Origin: Streptomyces sp. NBC_00234
GTDB lineage: Bacteria; Actinomycetota; Actinomycetes; Streptomycetales; Streptomycetaceae
Direction: 5' to 3'
Assembly: GCF_036195325.1 (NCBI RefSeq)
Contig: NZ_CP108101.1
Span: 3,472,001-3,536,000 of the forward strand
Length of the DNA stretch: 64,000 bases
A model generated the notes under the pieces. The model ran no database searches. It was given only the letters and a program-made list of their open reading frames with translations, and was not told the DNA's origin. This document shows, piece after piece, positions 8,335 through 16,841 of the stretch (position 1 is its first letter; each line of letters begins with the position of its first letter). Made by a program: the position numbers and the translations under genes.

Positions 8335-8745
8335 TCAAGATCGCTTTCGAGTCGAGTCGGCCCATGCCTTCACGGAGACGATCACGGCGGAAGCGACGCC
8401 GGTCACGGCGAGGCTCCCCATCATGATCATCCCCACGCCGATCAAGAAGAGACCGCTGGCGTCGTCCGACCAGTCGTAGAAGGCGGCAACGGTCAGGCCG
8501 GCCGTGACGCCGAGCACGGCGCCTGCGATGTAGCGGCGGGATGCCGCCCAGTACACGGGCGCCAGCAGAGTCAGCAGCAGCCCGATCACCTGCCACGCCT
8601 CGTACGGGCCGGTCTCCGAACCATCAGGTTGCACGTCACGGTGCTGGTCCCAGCCGAGCCAGGAAGCCCACACCGCTAGCGTCATCACAGCCAGCACGAG
8701 GATCGCCGTCAGCTGGGGAACGAGTTTCAGAGGTCGTTGCGACAT
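8335..8745 (-). CDS. Small integral membrane protein, unknown function
   Basis: The protein has 136 residues from ATG 8745. A GGAAGG sequence is upstream at slightly long spacing. Four hydrophobic segments are visible: about residues 9-29, 49-67, 71-89 and 97-121. The first loop is polar (WDQHRDVQPDGSETGPYEAW) and the tail basic (ADSTRKRS), suggesting cytoplasmic termini. I see no motif or named family. Codon bias fits a real gene: the frame shows strong third-position GC, while the overlapping frames are Arg-rich shadows. It lies alone next to tRNA-Arg. Confidence 0.7.
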   Translation of the reverse strand: MSQRPLKLVPQLTAILVLAVMTLAVWASWLGWDQHRDVQPDGSETGPYEAWQVIGLLLTLLAPVYWAASRRYIAGAVLGVTAGLTVAAFYDWSDDASGLFLIGVGMIMMGSLAVTGVASAVIVSVKAWADSTRKRS

Positions 8746-9046
8746 GCCTCAAGCCTTCCGGCTCGCCGTGGAACCGAGCAGAGTCCACGTACTCACCTCT
8801 GCGTAGGTAATTCGGCTGCGGATCACACCTTCCCGTGCCACAACCGCGCCGGATCGGTCGGGGGCTCACGGGGGACTGCGGCTGCCGGCGGAGCGATGCC
8901 GATGGGGCACGGTCAGTCTTTGAACAGGTTCGAAAATGGATGTCGCGTGGTGATCGCTCCTGGTACCGTCACCCTCGCGCGCCGGGACGAGCGGCGGTTT
9001 CATGAGCCCCCTCCCTGCGTCGCTTACCTTGGGGAGGGGCTCTTTC
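8746..9046. other. Divergent intergenic region upstream of the FG-GAP protein
   Basis: About 300 bases without a supported gene. It contains an imperfect dyad TTTGAAC/GTTCGAAA near 8918-8935 and ends in the hairpin at 9004-9042 that carries the ribosome binding site of the next gene. No clear -35/-10 pair was found. Confidence 0.5.
9004..9042 (+). promoter_or_regulatory. Hairpin that buries the ribosome binding site of the FG-GAP gene
   Basis: GAGCCCCCTCCC (9004-9015) pairs with GGGGAGGGGCTC (9031-9042) with one bulged C, followed by TTTC. The right arm is the GGAGG-like ribosome binding site for GTG 9047. The element therefore looks like a terminator or a translation-blocking stem in the leader. 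Confidence 0.6.
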
Positions 9047-12000
9047 GTGATTCGTCCGCTGAACAGACGGGCCACGCGCCGCCGGCGCGCGCTCGGTCGT
9101 ATCGCTCTCACTGTCACGCTCGCCGTGACAGCCGGAATCGGCACCACTGCGGGGGCGGCCGCCGCCGAGACCCGCAGCGTGGCCGCCGATCCCGTCGTCA
9201 TCAGCCCGGGCGCACGCTTCGTGCCCCGCGCCACCATCGTCCTGAACTCCGGTGAGACCGGATTCCTCACCGCGCAGGAGGGCGACGACCGCCTCCGCTG
9301 GATCGACTACGCCACCGGCGCGACGACCGTCCTCGACCACCGGCTGCCCGAGCCGCTCGCCTACGACGTGGACGAGTTCCGCTTCGCCACGTACCCGTCG
9401 GACTTCGGCCATGGCTCCGACACCGTTGCCCTCTACGCGGAGGCCCCGACCCCGCACGTGACGCTCCAGCAGCGGGCCGACGGCGAATCGTCGACCACGG
9501 TCCCGATCCCGGAGGGCCAGACGTACGTCGCGACCTACGGCGACACCGTCATCACCCGGACCGGTGCCGAGGGGGCCGAGACGAGCCTGCACCTCCTGCG
9601 CCTGGAGAACGGCGAGGTGCGGGACCGGAAGCTGGAGGGCCTGCCGGAGGGGTGGAACCTGACCATCAGCGAGGGTGACGCCCGGTCCGTGGCCGTCCGC
9701 GGCATCAAGTGGGAGGACTCCACCATGTCCCAGGGGTGGTGGGTCGTCGACCTCGCCACCGGGAGCATGAAGGCGCTCTCCACGCAGGGCGAGAGCGTCT
9801 CCTTCGACCAGGACACCGTCTTCCATGTCGGCGCCCCGTCCAGCTACGCCGCCCAGGTGTACCGCCGTGACGACCTGGACGCGGAGCCGACCACCCTCGA
9901 CCTGCGGGACGTGGCGTACAACGACGTCGTACGGCGCCTCGGCGACGACTTCGTCACCGTGACCCCGCCCAACCCCGGCGACAGCGAGTACCGGGGCAAC
10001 CATCTCGCCCTGCGCGATACCACGGGGAGCTGGGAGTCCCTGCTGACCGTCGCCTCCCCCGCGGTGCACCGCACGCCCGACGGCTCGCTCCTCGTGGCCG
10101 GCGCGGAGGAGAACACCACCTACGGCGCCCTCGACTGGGGGTACTACCTCTTCACCCCCGCAGCGGACGGCACCGTCACCCGCAAGCGCCTCGCGGACAT
10201 CGAGAACCGGGAGGCCCAGCCGGCCGGCATCTCGCTGGGCAGCGGCATCCTCACCACCGCCGACGACTCGAAGCACTACAACCCCGCCACCACCATCGGC
10301 GGCTATCGCAGCACTTGGCTGAAGACCTCCGGCCGTCCGGAGGAGCTCGACTCGACCGTCGACGGCACCGTGTCCGGCCGGGACGAAGACGGCTGCAGCC
10401 CCACCCACGGAACCAACTGCGTGACCATGTTCGCCGGCGGCGACGGGCATCACGGCCGCAAGGCCGGGACCGAGCAGGACGTCACGATGCTCTACCGGAA
10501 CGGCACGGCCTCGTGGGGGCCGCGGGTGACCTCCGGACTCTCCAGCCCGCAACTCGTCGACCTCTCCGGCCGGTTCGGCGTCGTGAACCAGTCATGGGGC
10601 GGCCAGCAGGCGGTCCTTCAGTTCAAGGACGCCGACACCGGGAACGTGCTGCAGAAGCGGGAGCCGGTCGCGGCCTCCGTCTGGGGCAACACACTGTGGA
10701 GCGCCCTCGGCCGGTGGGACGACACCAGCTCGGGCGTGCCGACCGGGGTGGCGGCGAAGAACCTGTCGACCGGTGCCGCCGGAGAGTCCTTCGACACGGG
10801 TTGCGTCCCCAGCGACCTGCAGGCCGTGGGCCGTTGGGTGTACTGGCGGTGCAGCGACTACTGGAACGACTTCAAGGGCGCCGGCGTCTACGACCGGCAG
10901 GCCAAGCGTTCCCTGAAGCTTGGGCCCGACGAGACACTCCTCGGCGACGGCTACCTGGTCCGCCGCTCGGAAGCGGCGGGCCTCACCCTCGTCGACCTGC
11001 ACAACGGACTCCCGGTCAGCGACAAGGAGGCCGACCTCCCCCAGCGGGTGGTCGCCACCGCCGCCGAACTCGGTGACCGCACCGGACGGCGTTCAGGGTG
11101 GACCGTCGACCGCTTCGGCGGTCACGTCGCCTACACGGGTTCGGATCGCCGGGTGCGGATCGTCCCGTCCGACGTTCCGGCCTCCCAAATCGCCGTCATC
11201 GATGCCGACACCCCTGCCATGGACATCAAGGCCGGTGCGTGGACGCCGCGTTGGTGGGTCTCGAAGCCGGCTGGGCCATGGACGCTGACGCTGGCGAACA
11301 AGGCGACCGGAAAGGTTGTGCGGACGCTCTCCGGCGAGGAGGCCCGGGGCCTGGTCGCGCCGTCGTGGGACGGCAAGGACGCAGCCGGGAAGTACGTCCT
11401 GAGCGGGGCCTACACCTGGACCCTGACCGCGAAGCCCGCCGACGGTGTCCAGGCGGACCTTTCCGTCCTCGGGACGGTGTCGGTGACCGGCGGTGCCAGT
11501 CCTGCCGTACGCCGCGACTATGTCGGCGACGACACATACCCGGACCTCTACGCCCGCGGCACCACCGGCTCCCTGCTCGTCTACCAGGGCAACGCCTCCG
11601 GCGTGGTGTCGGCGAAGGCCGACGGTGGCATCTGGCCCACCACCTCCACCCTCGTCCCCTTCGGCGACCTCGACGGCGACGGCGCCAACGACACCCTGGT
11701 CACCGACAAGGACGGCTATCTGTACCGCTACTCCCCCGAGCGCGGGAAGATCGTCACCACGGGTGCCCCGCACACCAAGATCGGCAGCGGCTGGGCGGCC
11801 TTCGACGGCCTGACCTACTCGGGCGACCTCACCAGCGACGGCATCCCGGACCTGGTGGCCCGGCAGACCGCGACCGGTGACCTGTACCTGTACGCGGGCA
11901 CCCTTGCGGGCGGTTTCACCCGCACCGGCCGGATCGGCACCAGTTGGAAGAGCCTGACCATCGTCGGCGCGGGGGACCTCAACGGCGACAAGCACGCCGA

Positions 12001-12268
12001 CCTCGTCGCCCGCACCACCAACGGCGACCTCTACCGCTACTACGGCACCGGCAAGGGCACCATCTCCTCCGGCACGAAGATCGGCAACGGCTGGGGCATT
12101 ATGGTCGACTTCGTCGGCATCGGCGATCTCACCGGCGACGGCAAGGACGACATTGTCGGCCGCACCACGACCGGTGACCTGTACCGCTATGCCGGCAACG
12201 GCACCGGCGGCGTCGGCTCCGGCGTCAAGATCGGCAATGGCTGGAAGGCCTTCGCCAGCGTGCGCTGA
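9047..12268 (+). CDS. Secreted FG-GAP/VCBS-repeat protein
   Basis: I choose GTG 9047 (GGGGAGGGG just upstream) over an in-frame ATG at 9002 that lies in the hairpin. The product has 1073 residues. A strongly basic n-region (NRRATRRRRALGR) is followed by a signal peptide ending near AAAAE at about residue 41. Residues about 60-720 look like a degenerate beta-propeller. Residues about 740-810 match a FlgD-type Ig fold (TLANKATGKVVRTLSG, then PSWDGKDAAGKYVLSGAYTW). The last 240 residues carry five FG-GAP units with calcium-binding DxDGDGxxD-like loops (DLDGDGANDTLV, DLTSDGIPDLV, DLNGDKHADLV, DLTGDGKDDIV). It is probably an extracellular binding or adhesive protein. No enzyme motif is visible. 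Confidence 0.85.
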   Translation: MIRPLNRRATRRRRALGRIALTVTLAVTAGIGTTAGAAAAETRSVAADPVVISPGARFVPRATIVLNSGETGFLTAQEGDDRLRWIDYATGATTVLDHRLPEPLAYDVDEFRFATYPSDFGHGSDTVALYAEAPTPHVTLQQRADGESSTTVPIPEGQTYVATYGDTVITRTGAEGAETSLHLLRLENGEVRDRKLEGLPEGWNLTISEGDARSVAVRGIKWEDSTMSQGWWVVDLATGSMKALSTQGESVSFDQDTVFHVGAPSSYAAQVYRRDDLDAEPTTLDLRDVAYNDVVRRLGDDFVTVTPPNPGDSEYRGNHLALRDTTGSWESLLTVASPAVHRTPDGSLLVAGAEENTTYGALDWGYYLFTPAADGTVTRKRLADIENREAQPAGISLGSGILTTADDSKHYNPATTIGGYRSTWLKTSGRPEELDSTVDGTVSGRDEDGCSPTHGTNCVTMFAGGDGHHGRKAGTEQDVTMLYRNGTASWGPRVTSGLSSPQLVDLSGRFGVVNQSWGGQQAVLQFKDADTGNVLQKREPVAASVWGNTLWSALGRWDDTSSGVPTGVAAKNLSTGAAGESFDTGCVPSDLQAVGRWVYWRCSDYWNDFKGAGVYDRQAKRSLKLGPDETLLGDGYLVRRSEAAGLTLVDLHNGLPVSDKEADLPQRVVATAAELGDRTGRRSGWTVDRFGGHVAYTGSDRRVRIVPSDVPASQIAVIDADTPAMDIKAGAWTPRWWVSKPAGPWTLTLANKATGKVVRTLSGEEARGLVAPSWDGKDAAGKYVLSGAYTWTLTAKPADGVQADLSVLGTVSVTGGASPAVRRDYVGDDTYPDLYARGTTGSLLVYQGNASGVVSAKADGGIWPTTSTLVPFGDLDGDGANDTLVTDKDGYLYRYSPERGKIVTTGAPHTKIGSGWAAFDGLTYSGDLTSDGIPDLVARQTATGDLYLYAGTLAGGFTRTGRIGTSWKSLTIVGAGDLNGDKHADLVARTTNGDLYRYYGTGKGTISSGTKIGNGWGIMVDFVGIGDLTGDGKDDIVGRTTTGDLYRYAGNGTGGVGSGVKIGNGWKAFASVR

Positions 12269-12354
12269 GCGCTCTGCCCACGGAGGCAGGGCGCGGCGCG
12301 GGCTTCCAGCGCGCCACGCGCCCGTCACTGCCGGGGCACCACAAGCAGCAGTTC

Positions 12355-12391
12355 GGAAGCCCTTCCGCCCGTATGGGCGGGAGGGCTTCCG
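12355..12391 (+). terminator. Terminator hairpin after the FG-GAP gene
   Basis: GGAAGCCCTTCCGCCC pairs with GGGCGGGAGGGCTTCC around a GTAT loop (one G-T pair). There is no T tract. Confidence 0.8.
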
Positions 12392-12582
12392 GCATGCGGT
12401 GGCAGTGCGCGTACAGCGCCGTCGGCCCGCCGGCGAGGCCCACCGGGCTCGTCGTTCACCTCGTTGACCATGCGTGCGGCCTCCGTTTGACATCAAATAC
12501 CAAAAGCCGCAAAGTCGTACGTATACGGCGTTAACGTACATCGTTAACGTAGGGCGTAGGGGTGACTCAGGAGAGTCCGGCC
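12392..12582. other. Leader region of the polysaccharide operon
   Basis: With the terminator region before it, about 310 bases lie between genes. The last 80 bases are AT-rich for this genome and hold a cluster of palindromic and repeated sites (next entry). AGGAG at about 12569 is the ribosome binding site for ATG 12583. Confidence 0.5.
12518..12551 (+). promoter_or_regulatory. Repeated CGTTAACGTA sites, candidate operator of the polysaccharide operon
   Basis: Two exact copies of CGTTAACGTA (12529-12538 and 12542-12551) start 13 bases apart and each contains the palindrome GTTAAC. A related GTACGTATAC element lies just before them. The cluster ends 31 bases before the first gene, where an operator or activator site would be expected. 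Confidence 0.5.
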
Positions 12583-14412
12583 ATGACGCACAGTGATCCG
12601 CAACCCGCAGATCTTCTCCAGGTGGAGCACCACCTGGCGCAGATCTCGGACGGAAACGTCGTCCGCATCACCGGCTCGGGCCCCGTCTTCGAGCACCCGT
12701 ACCCGGTCCGCACCGTTCGGAGGACGACCTTCGTGCCGGTGCTGGCGGTGCGGGACCGAGCCGTGCTGTGGGCGATCGCCGTGGGCTGGGGGGCGTCCTT
12801 CCTGTGGTTCTGGACGTGGTGGCTGCAACCGGAGCACCGGGCGGGCTGGGCCGGGCTGATCGTCAACAGCCTTCTTCTGCTGTATCTCACCGGTCTTCCC
12901 TGCTACTTCTTCGTCAGCGCCCTGCGACTGCGCCGGGTCAACCCGGCCATGCCCGTGCCACCGGTGGCGGTCGCCTTCGCCGTGACCCGTGCTCCTTCCG
13001 AGCCGTGGCCCACCGTCCGCCGCACCCTCGAAGCCATGCTGGCCCAGGACTACCCGTACGCCTATGACGTCTGGCTGTGCGACGAGGACCCCAGCGAGGA
13101 GATCGAGCGGTGGTGCGTGCGGCACCGCGTCCGGGTGTCCTGCCGGCGCGGAGTGACTCCGTACCACCGGGCGGGATGGCCGCGGCGTACGCGCTGCAAG
13201 GAAGGCAACCTCGCCTACTTCTACGACCACTGGGGCTACTGGAACTACGCCGTCGTGGCTCAGCTCGACTGCGACCATGTGCCCGCCGCCACGTATCTCG
13301 CGGAAATGGTCCGGCCGTTCGACGACCCCGCCATCGGCTACGTCGCCGCACCCAGCGTGTGCGACGCCACCGACGCGGCGTCCTGGGCGGCACGGGGGCG
13401 GATGCATCGCGAGGCCATCTGGCACGGCGCCGTACAGCTGGGCCACAGCGACGGCCTCGCTCCGATGTGCATCGGCTCCCACTACGCGGTACGCACCCAC
13501 GCCCTGCGCAGCATCGGGGGGCTCGGGCCCGAGCTCGCCGAGGACTTCTCCACCACCTACCTGCTCAACTCGGCCGGCTGGCACGGTGCTTTCGCCATCG
13601 ACGCCGAAGCGCACGGGGACGGGCCGCTGACCTTCGCCGACATGGTCACGCAGGAGTACCAGTGGTCCCGCAGCCTCACCACCATGCTGCTGGGACTCCT
13701 CCCGCACCACCTGCGACGCCTGCCCCTCCTGCTGCGGCTGCGCTTCGGCTACGCCCTGGCGTACTACCCGCTGCTCGGCCTGATGATCGTCGCCGGGCTG
13801 ATCCTTCCGCCGGTGGCCGTGATCACCGGTCTGCCCTGGATGGACGTCAACTACTTCGACTTCCTCCTGCACTTCTGGTCGATGCCCCTGTGGCTGATGC
13901 TGACGCTGTGGCTGCTGCGACGCAGGGATCTCATGCGCCCGCGCACCGCCCCCATCATGAGCTGGGAGACCTGGCTGTTCGCGCTCGCCCGCTGGCCCTT
14001 CGTCGTCTGGGGCATGGTCGGCGCGGTCCACCAGAAGATGCGGCCCCGCCCCGTGACCTTCAAGGTCACACCCAAGAACACGGGTGGGCCCCAGCCGCTG
14101 CTCGCCAGGCTGACAGCGCCGTTCGCCCTGCTCGCCGTGGCGCTGTCCACGGTCGCCGTGTACGGGGAGCTGACCAGCCCGGCGGCCGGTTACGTCTTCC
14201 TGTGCGTCGTCGCCGCCACCGCCTACGCCGCCGTGGCGCTCGCCGTGCCCGTCCTCCATGTGCGGGAGGCGGCCAGGGCGTCGGGACTGCGCTTCACCGC
14301 CGCGCTGGCGACCGCCCGCCTGCCCCTGGCCATCGGCCTCGTGTCGGCGGCGCCCGTCGCCACCTCGATCGTCTTCTTCCCGGCCTACGCGGCCGCCGCC
14401 CTGAGCTGGTGA
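12583..14412 (+). CDS. Processive GT2 glycosyltransferase (cellulose/hyaluronan-synthase-like)
   Basis: ATG 12583 (609 residues) has AGGAG nine bases upstream. A GTG at 12562 has no such site. Two membrane segments (about 60-80 and 91-112) precede a GT-A domain. It carries CDEDP at 166-170, the metal-binding DCD at 229-231, the catalytic-base ED at 320-321, and QEYQW at 357-361 in place of QxxRW. About five or six more membrane helices follow. It should polymerise a UDP-sugar and push the chain across the membrane. It is the first gene of an operon with three UDP-sugar enzymes, which fits a polymer built from glucose, galactose, glucuronate or xylose units. The Arg-to-Gln change in the last motif leaves the exact substrate open. 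Confidence 0.85.
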   Translation: MTHSDPQPADLLQVEHHLAQISDGNVVRITGSGPVFEHPYPVRTVRRTTFVPVLAVRDRAVLWAIAVGWGASFLWFWTWWLQPEHRAGWAGLIVNSLLLLYLTGLPCYFFVSALRLRRVNPAMPVPPVAVAFAVTRAPSEPWPTVRRTLEAMLAQDYPYAYDVWLCDEDPSEEIERWCVRHRVRVSCRRGVTPYHRAGWPRRTRCKEGNLAYFYDHWGYWNYAVVAQLDCDHVPAATYLAEMVRPFDDPAIGYVAAPSVCDATDAASWAARGRMHREAIWHGAVQLGHSDGLAPMCIGSHYAVRTHALRSIGGLGPELAEDFSTTYLLNSAGWHGAFAIDAEAHGDGPLTFADMVTQEYQWSRSLTTMLLGLLPHHLRRLPLLLRLRFGYALAYYPLLGLMIVAGLILPPVAVITGLPWMDVNYFDFLLHFWSMPLWLMLTLWLLRRRDLMRPRTAPIMSWETWLFALARWPFVVWGMVGAVHQKMRPRPVTFKVTPKNTGGPQPLLARLTAPFALLAVALSTVAVYGELTSPAAGYVFLCVVAATAYAAVALAVPVLHVREAARASGLRFTAALATARLPLAIGLVSAAPVATSIVFFPAYAAAALSW

Positions 14413-14462
14413 GTGCCGTGACCACGAACCCACGAACGCACGCGCACGAAGGAGCCGGACCC

Positions 14463-15512
14463 ATGCGCTCACCGTCAACCATCCTCGTCACAGGCGCGGC
14501 GGGCTTCATCGGCTCCCACGCCTGCGTCGAACTCCTCGACCACGGCTACGAACTGATCGCGGTGGACGACTACTCCAACAGCGGCCCCGAGGTCTTCGCC
14601 CGTGTGGAGGAGATCGCCGGCCGCTTCGTCGGTGCCGTGTACGAGCTGGACATCCGTGACCGGCGCTCCCTCTCGGCCGTCTTCGACCGCCACGCCGTGG
14701 ACGCCGTCATGCACTTCGCCGGCCGGAAGGCCGTCGGCGAGTCGACCCGGATGCCCGTCGAGTACTACGACACCAACGTGGGCGGGACGACCTCCCTCCT
14801 GCGGACGATGCACGACCACGGAGTGCACCGGATGGTGTTCTCCTCGTCCTGCTCGCTGTACGGCGACGCCTCCCGAGGGCCGCTCGACGAGGCGTCCCCC
14901 GTCCGGCCCACCAACCCGTACGCGGCCTCCAAATGGGCCTGCGAGCAGATCCTCGCCGATGTGTGCCACCGGCTCCCGGAGTTCACCGTGCTCGCACTGC
15001 GGTACTTCAACCCGGTCGGCGCCCACCCCGGCGGACTGCTGGGTGAGGACCCCAGCGGGACGCCGGACAACCTGATGCCCTACCTGGCGCAGGTCGCCGT
15101 CGGCCGACGCGAACGGCTCCATGTGTTCGGCGACGACTACCCCACGCCCGACGGGACAGCCGTTCGCGACTACCTGCACGTCATGGACACCGTCGAGGCG
15201 CACCGGGTCGCCCTGGAGCACCTCGCCGACCGGCCCGGCATGCAGATCTTCAACCTCGGGGTCGGCAGAGGCAGCTCGGTCCTCGACGTCGTCGCCGCCT
15301 TCGGCGCGGCGTGCGGCAGTCCCGTCCCGTACGACATCGTGCCCCGCCGCCCGGGCGACGTGAGCGAACTCGTCGCCGACGCGAGCGCCGTGGCGCACGC
15401 CTGGGGGTGGAAGCCCACCCGGGACCTGGCCGACATGTGCCGTGACGCGTGGCGGTTCCAGCAGCTCAACCCGGCGGGCTACGCCCGTTCCGCCCACCTG
15501 GCGAACCGTTAG
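14463..15512 (+). CDS. galE: UDP-glucose 4-epimerase family protein
   Basis: The protein has 349 residues from ATG 14463, preceded by AAGGAG. The Rossmann NAD site GAAGFIGS (11-18) opens the protein. The catalytic set is SSSC (127-130), then Tyr153 and Lys157 in YAASK. FNPVGAHPGG and the DGTAVRDYLHVMD region are typical of GalE. The reaction is UDP-glucose to UDP-galactose; a neighbouring activity on UDP-N-acetyl sugars or UDP-uronic acids cannot be excluded. It lies 50 bases after the synthase and 9 bases before ugd, so it should supply one of the sugars for that polymer. A separate housekeeping galE probably exists elsewhere in the genome. Confidence 0.88.
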   Translation: MRSPSTILVTGAAGFIGSHACVELLDHGYELIAVDDYSNSGPEVFARVEEIAGRFVGAVYELDIRDRRSLSAVFDRHAVDAVMHFAGRKAVGESTRMPVEYYDTNVGGTTSLLRTMHDHGVHRMVFSSSCSLYGDASRGPLDEASPVRPTNPYAASKWACEQILADVCHRLPEFTVLALRYFNPVGAHPGGLLGEDPSGTPDNLMPYLAQVAVGRRERLHVFGDDYPTPDGTAVRDYLHVMDTVEAHRVALEHLADRPGMQIFNLGVGRGSSVLDVVAAFGAACGSPVPYDIVPRRPGDVSELVADASAVAHAWGWKPTRDLADMCRDAWRFQQLNPAGYARSAHLANR

Positions 15513-15521
15513 GAGTGAGTC

Positions 15522-16841
15522 ATGAGGATGACAGTGATCGGCACCGGGTACGTGGGAACCGTCCATGCCGCGTGCATGGCCGACATCGGCCACGAGGTCC
15601 TCGGCATCGACATCGACGCGGACCGGATCGCTTCGCTGGCAGCGGGCCACTCGCCCATCCGCGAAGCCGGACTGGACGAACTTCTCTCCCGTACCGTGGC
15701 CTCGGGGCGGCTGCGCTTCTCCACCTCCCTCGCCGAGGGCGCCGCATTCGCACGGACCCACTTCGTCTGCGTGGGAACCCCGCAGCGGCCCGACAGCAAG
15801 GCCGCCGACCTGCGCTACGTCGATGCCGTGACGGACGAGCTGGCGCGGCACCTGCGTCCGGGCAGCCTGATCGTGGGCAAGTCCACCGTGCCGGTCGGCA
15901 CGGCAGCCGCACTCGGGCGCCGGCTCGCGGCGGCCGTCCCGGATGCCGAGGTCGCCTGGAACCCCGAGTTCCTGCGCGAAGGATCCGCCGTCGAGGACAG
16001 CATGCGGCCCGAACGGATCGTCGTGGGTGTCTCGTCACCGCGCGCCGAGGCGACGCTGCGGGCCGTGTACGAACCCCTGCTGCGGGCAGGCGCGGAGTTC
16101 TTCAGCACCGACACGGCCACGGCGGAACTCGTCAAAGTCGCGGCAAACTCCTTCCTTGCCACCAAGATCTCCTTCATCAACGCGATGGCGGAAGTGTGCG
16201 ACGCGGCGGGCGCCGATGTGACGGTCCTCGCCCGGGCCGTCGGCGCGGACTCACGGATCGGCCCCCGGTTCCTGGAGCCGGGTCTCGGCTTCGGCGGGAG
16301 CTGCTTCCCCAAGGACATCCGCGCCTTCGCGGCCCGCGCCGAGGAGCTCGGCGCCGGCGAGTCGGTGGCGTTCCTGCACGAGGTCGACCGCATCAACACC
16401 CATCAGCGGGAGCGCACCGTCACCCGGGCGGGACAGCTCCTCGGAGGGTCCTTCGCCGGCCGCCGGGTCGCCGTCCTGGGGGCCTCGTTCAAGCCGGGCA
16501 GTGACGACGTACGCGACTCGCCCGCCCTCGCCGTCGCCACGGAGGCGCACCGGCAGGGAGCCGCCGTGTGCGTACACGACCCACAGGCCCTGGACAACGC
16601 GCGCACGGTCTGCCCCGACCTGGAGTACGCCCTGGACCTCCCCAAGGCATGCGAGGACGCCGACCTGGTGCTGCACCTCACGCCCTGGCCGGAGTACCGC
16701 GCCGTCGACCCCGTCGCCCTCGCCGAGGTGGTACGCACACCTCTGCTCCTGGACGCCCGCAACAGCCTCGACGCGCAGCCCTGGCGTGCGGCCGGCTGGG
16801 CCCTGCACGCGCTGGGACGTCCCCAGGGAGGTGCGTCATGA
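15522..16841 (+). CDS. ugd: UDP-glucose 6-dehydrogenase
   Basis: The protein has 439 residues, the usual length. GTGYVG (7-12) is the NAD-binding loop. VGKSTVPVGT (118-127), NPEFLREGSA (147-156) and KVAANSFLATKISFINAMAE (205-224) are family signatures. GFGGSCFPKD places the catalytic Cys at residue 261. It oxidises UDP-glucose twice to UDP-glucuronate with two NAD. GDP-mannose dehydrogenases are related, but the neighbours argue for UDP-glucose. It starts 9 bases after galE and shares ATGA with the decarboxylase gene, indicating translational coupling. Its product is the substrate of that next enzyme. Confidence 0.92.
   Translation: MRMTVIGTGYVGTVHAACMADIGHEVLGIDIDADRIASLAAGHSPIREAGLDELLSRTVASGRLRFSTSLAEGAAFARTHFVCVGTPQRPDSKAADLRYVDAVTDELARHLRPGSLIVGKSTVPVGTAAALGRRLAAAVPDAEVAWNPEFLREGSAVEDSMRPERIVVGVSSPRAEATLRAVYEPLLRAGAEFFSTDTATAELVKVAANSFLATKISFINAMAEVCDAAGADVTVLARAVGADSRIGPRFLEPGLGFGGSCFPKDIRAFAARAEELGAGESVAFLHEVDRINTHQRERTVTRAGQLLGGSFAGRRVAVLGASFKPGSDDVRDSPALAVATEAHRQGAAVCVHDPQALDNARTVCPDLEYALDLPKACEDADLVLHLTPWPEYRAVDPVALAEVVRTPLLLDARNSLDAQPWRAAGWALHALGRPQGGAS

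Noticed and set aside
8217..8426. 69-codon frame between tRNA-Arg and the small membrane protein
   Set aside because: It has an acceptable ribosome binding site, but the latter half is antisense to the membrane-protein gene and very Arg-rich. No family resemblance.
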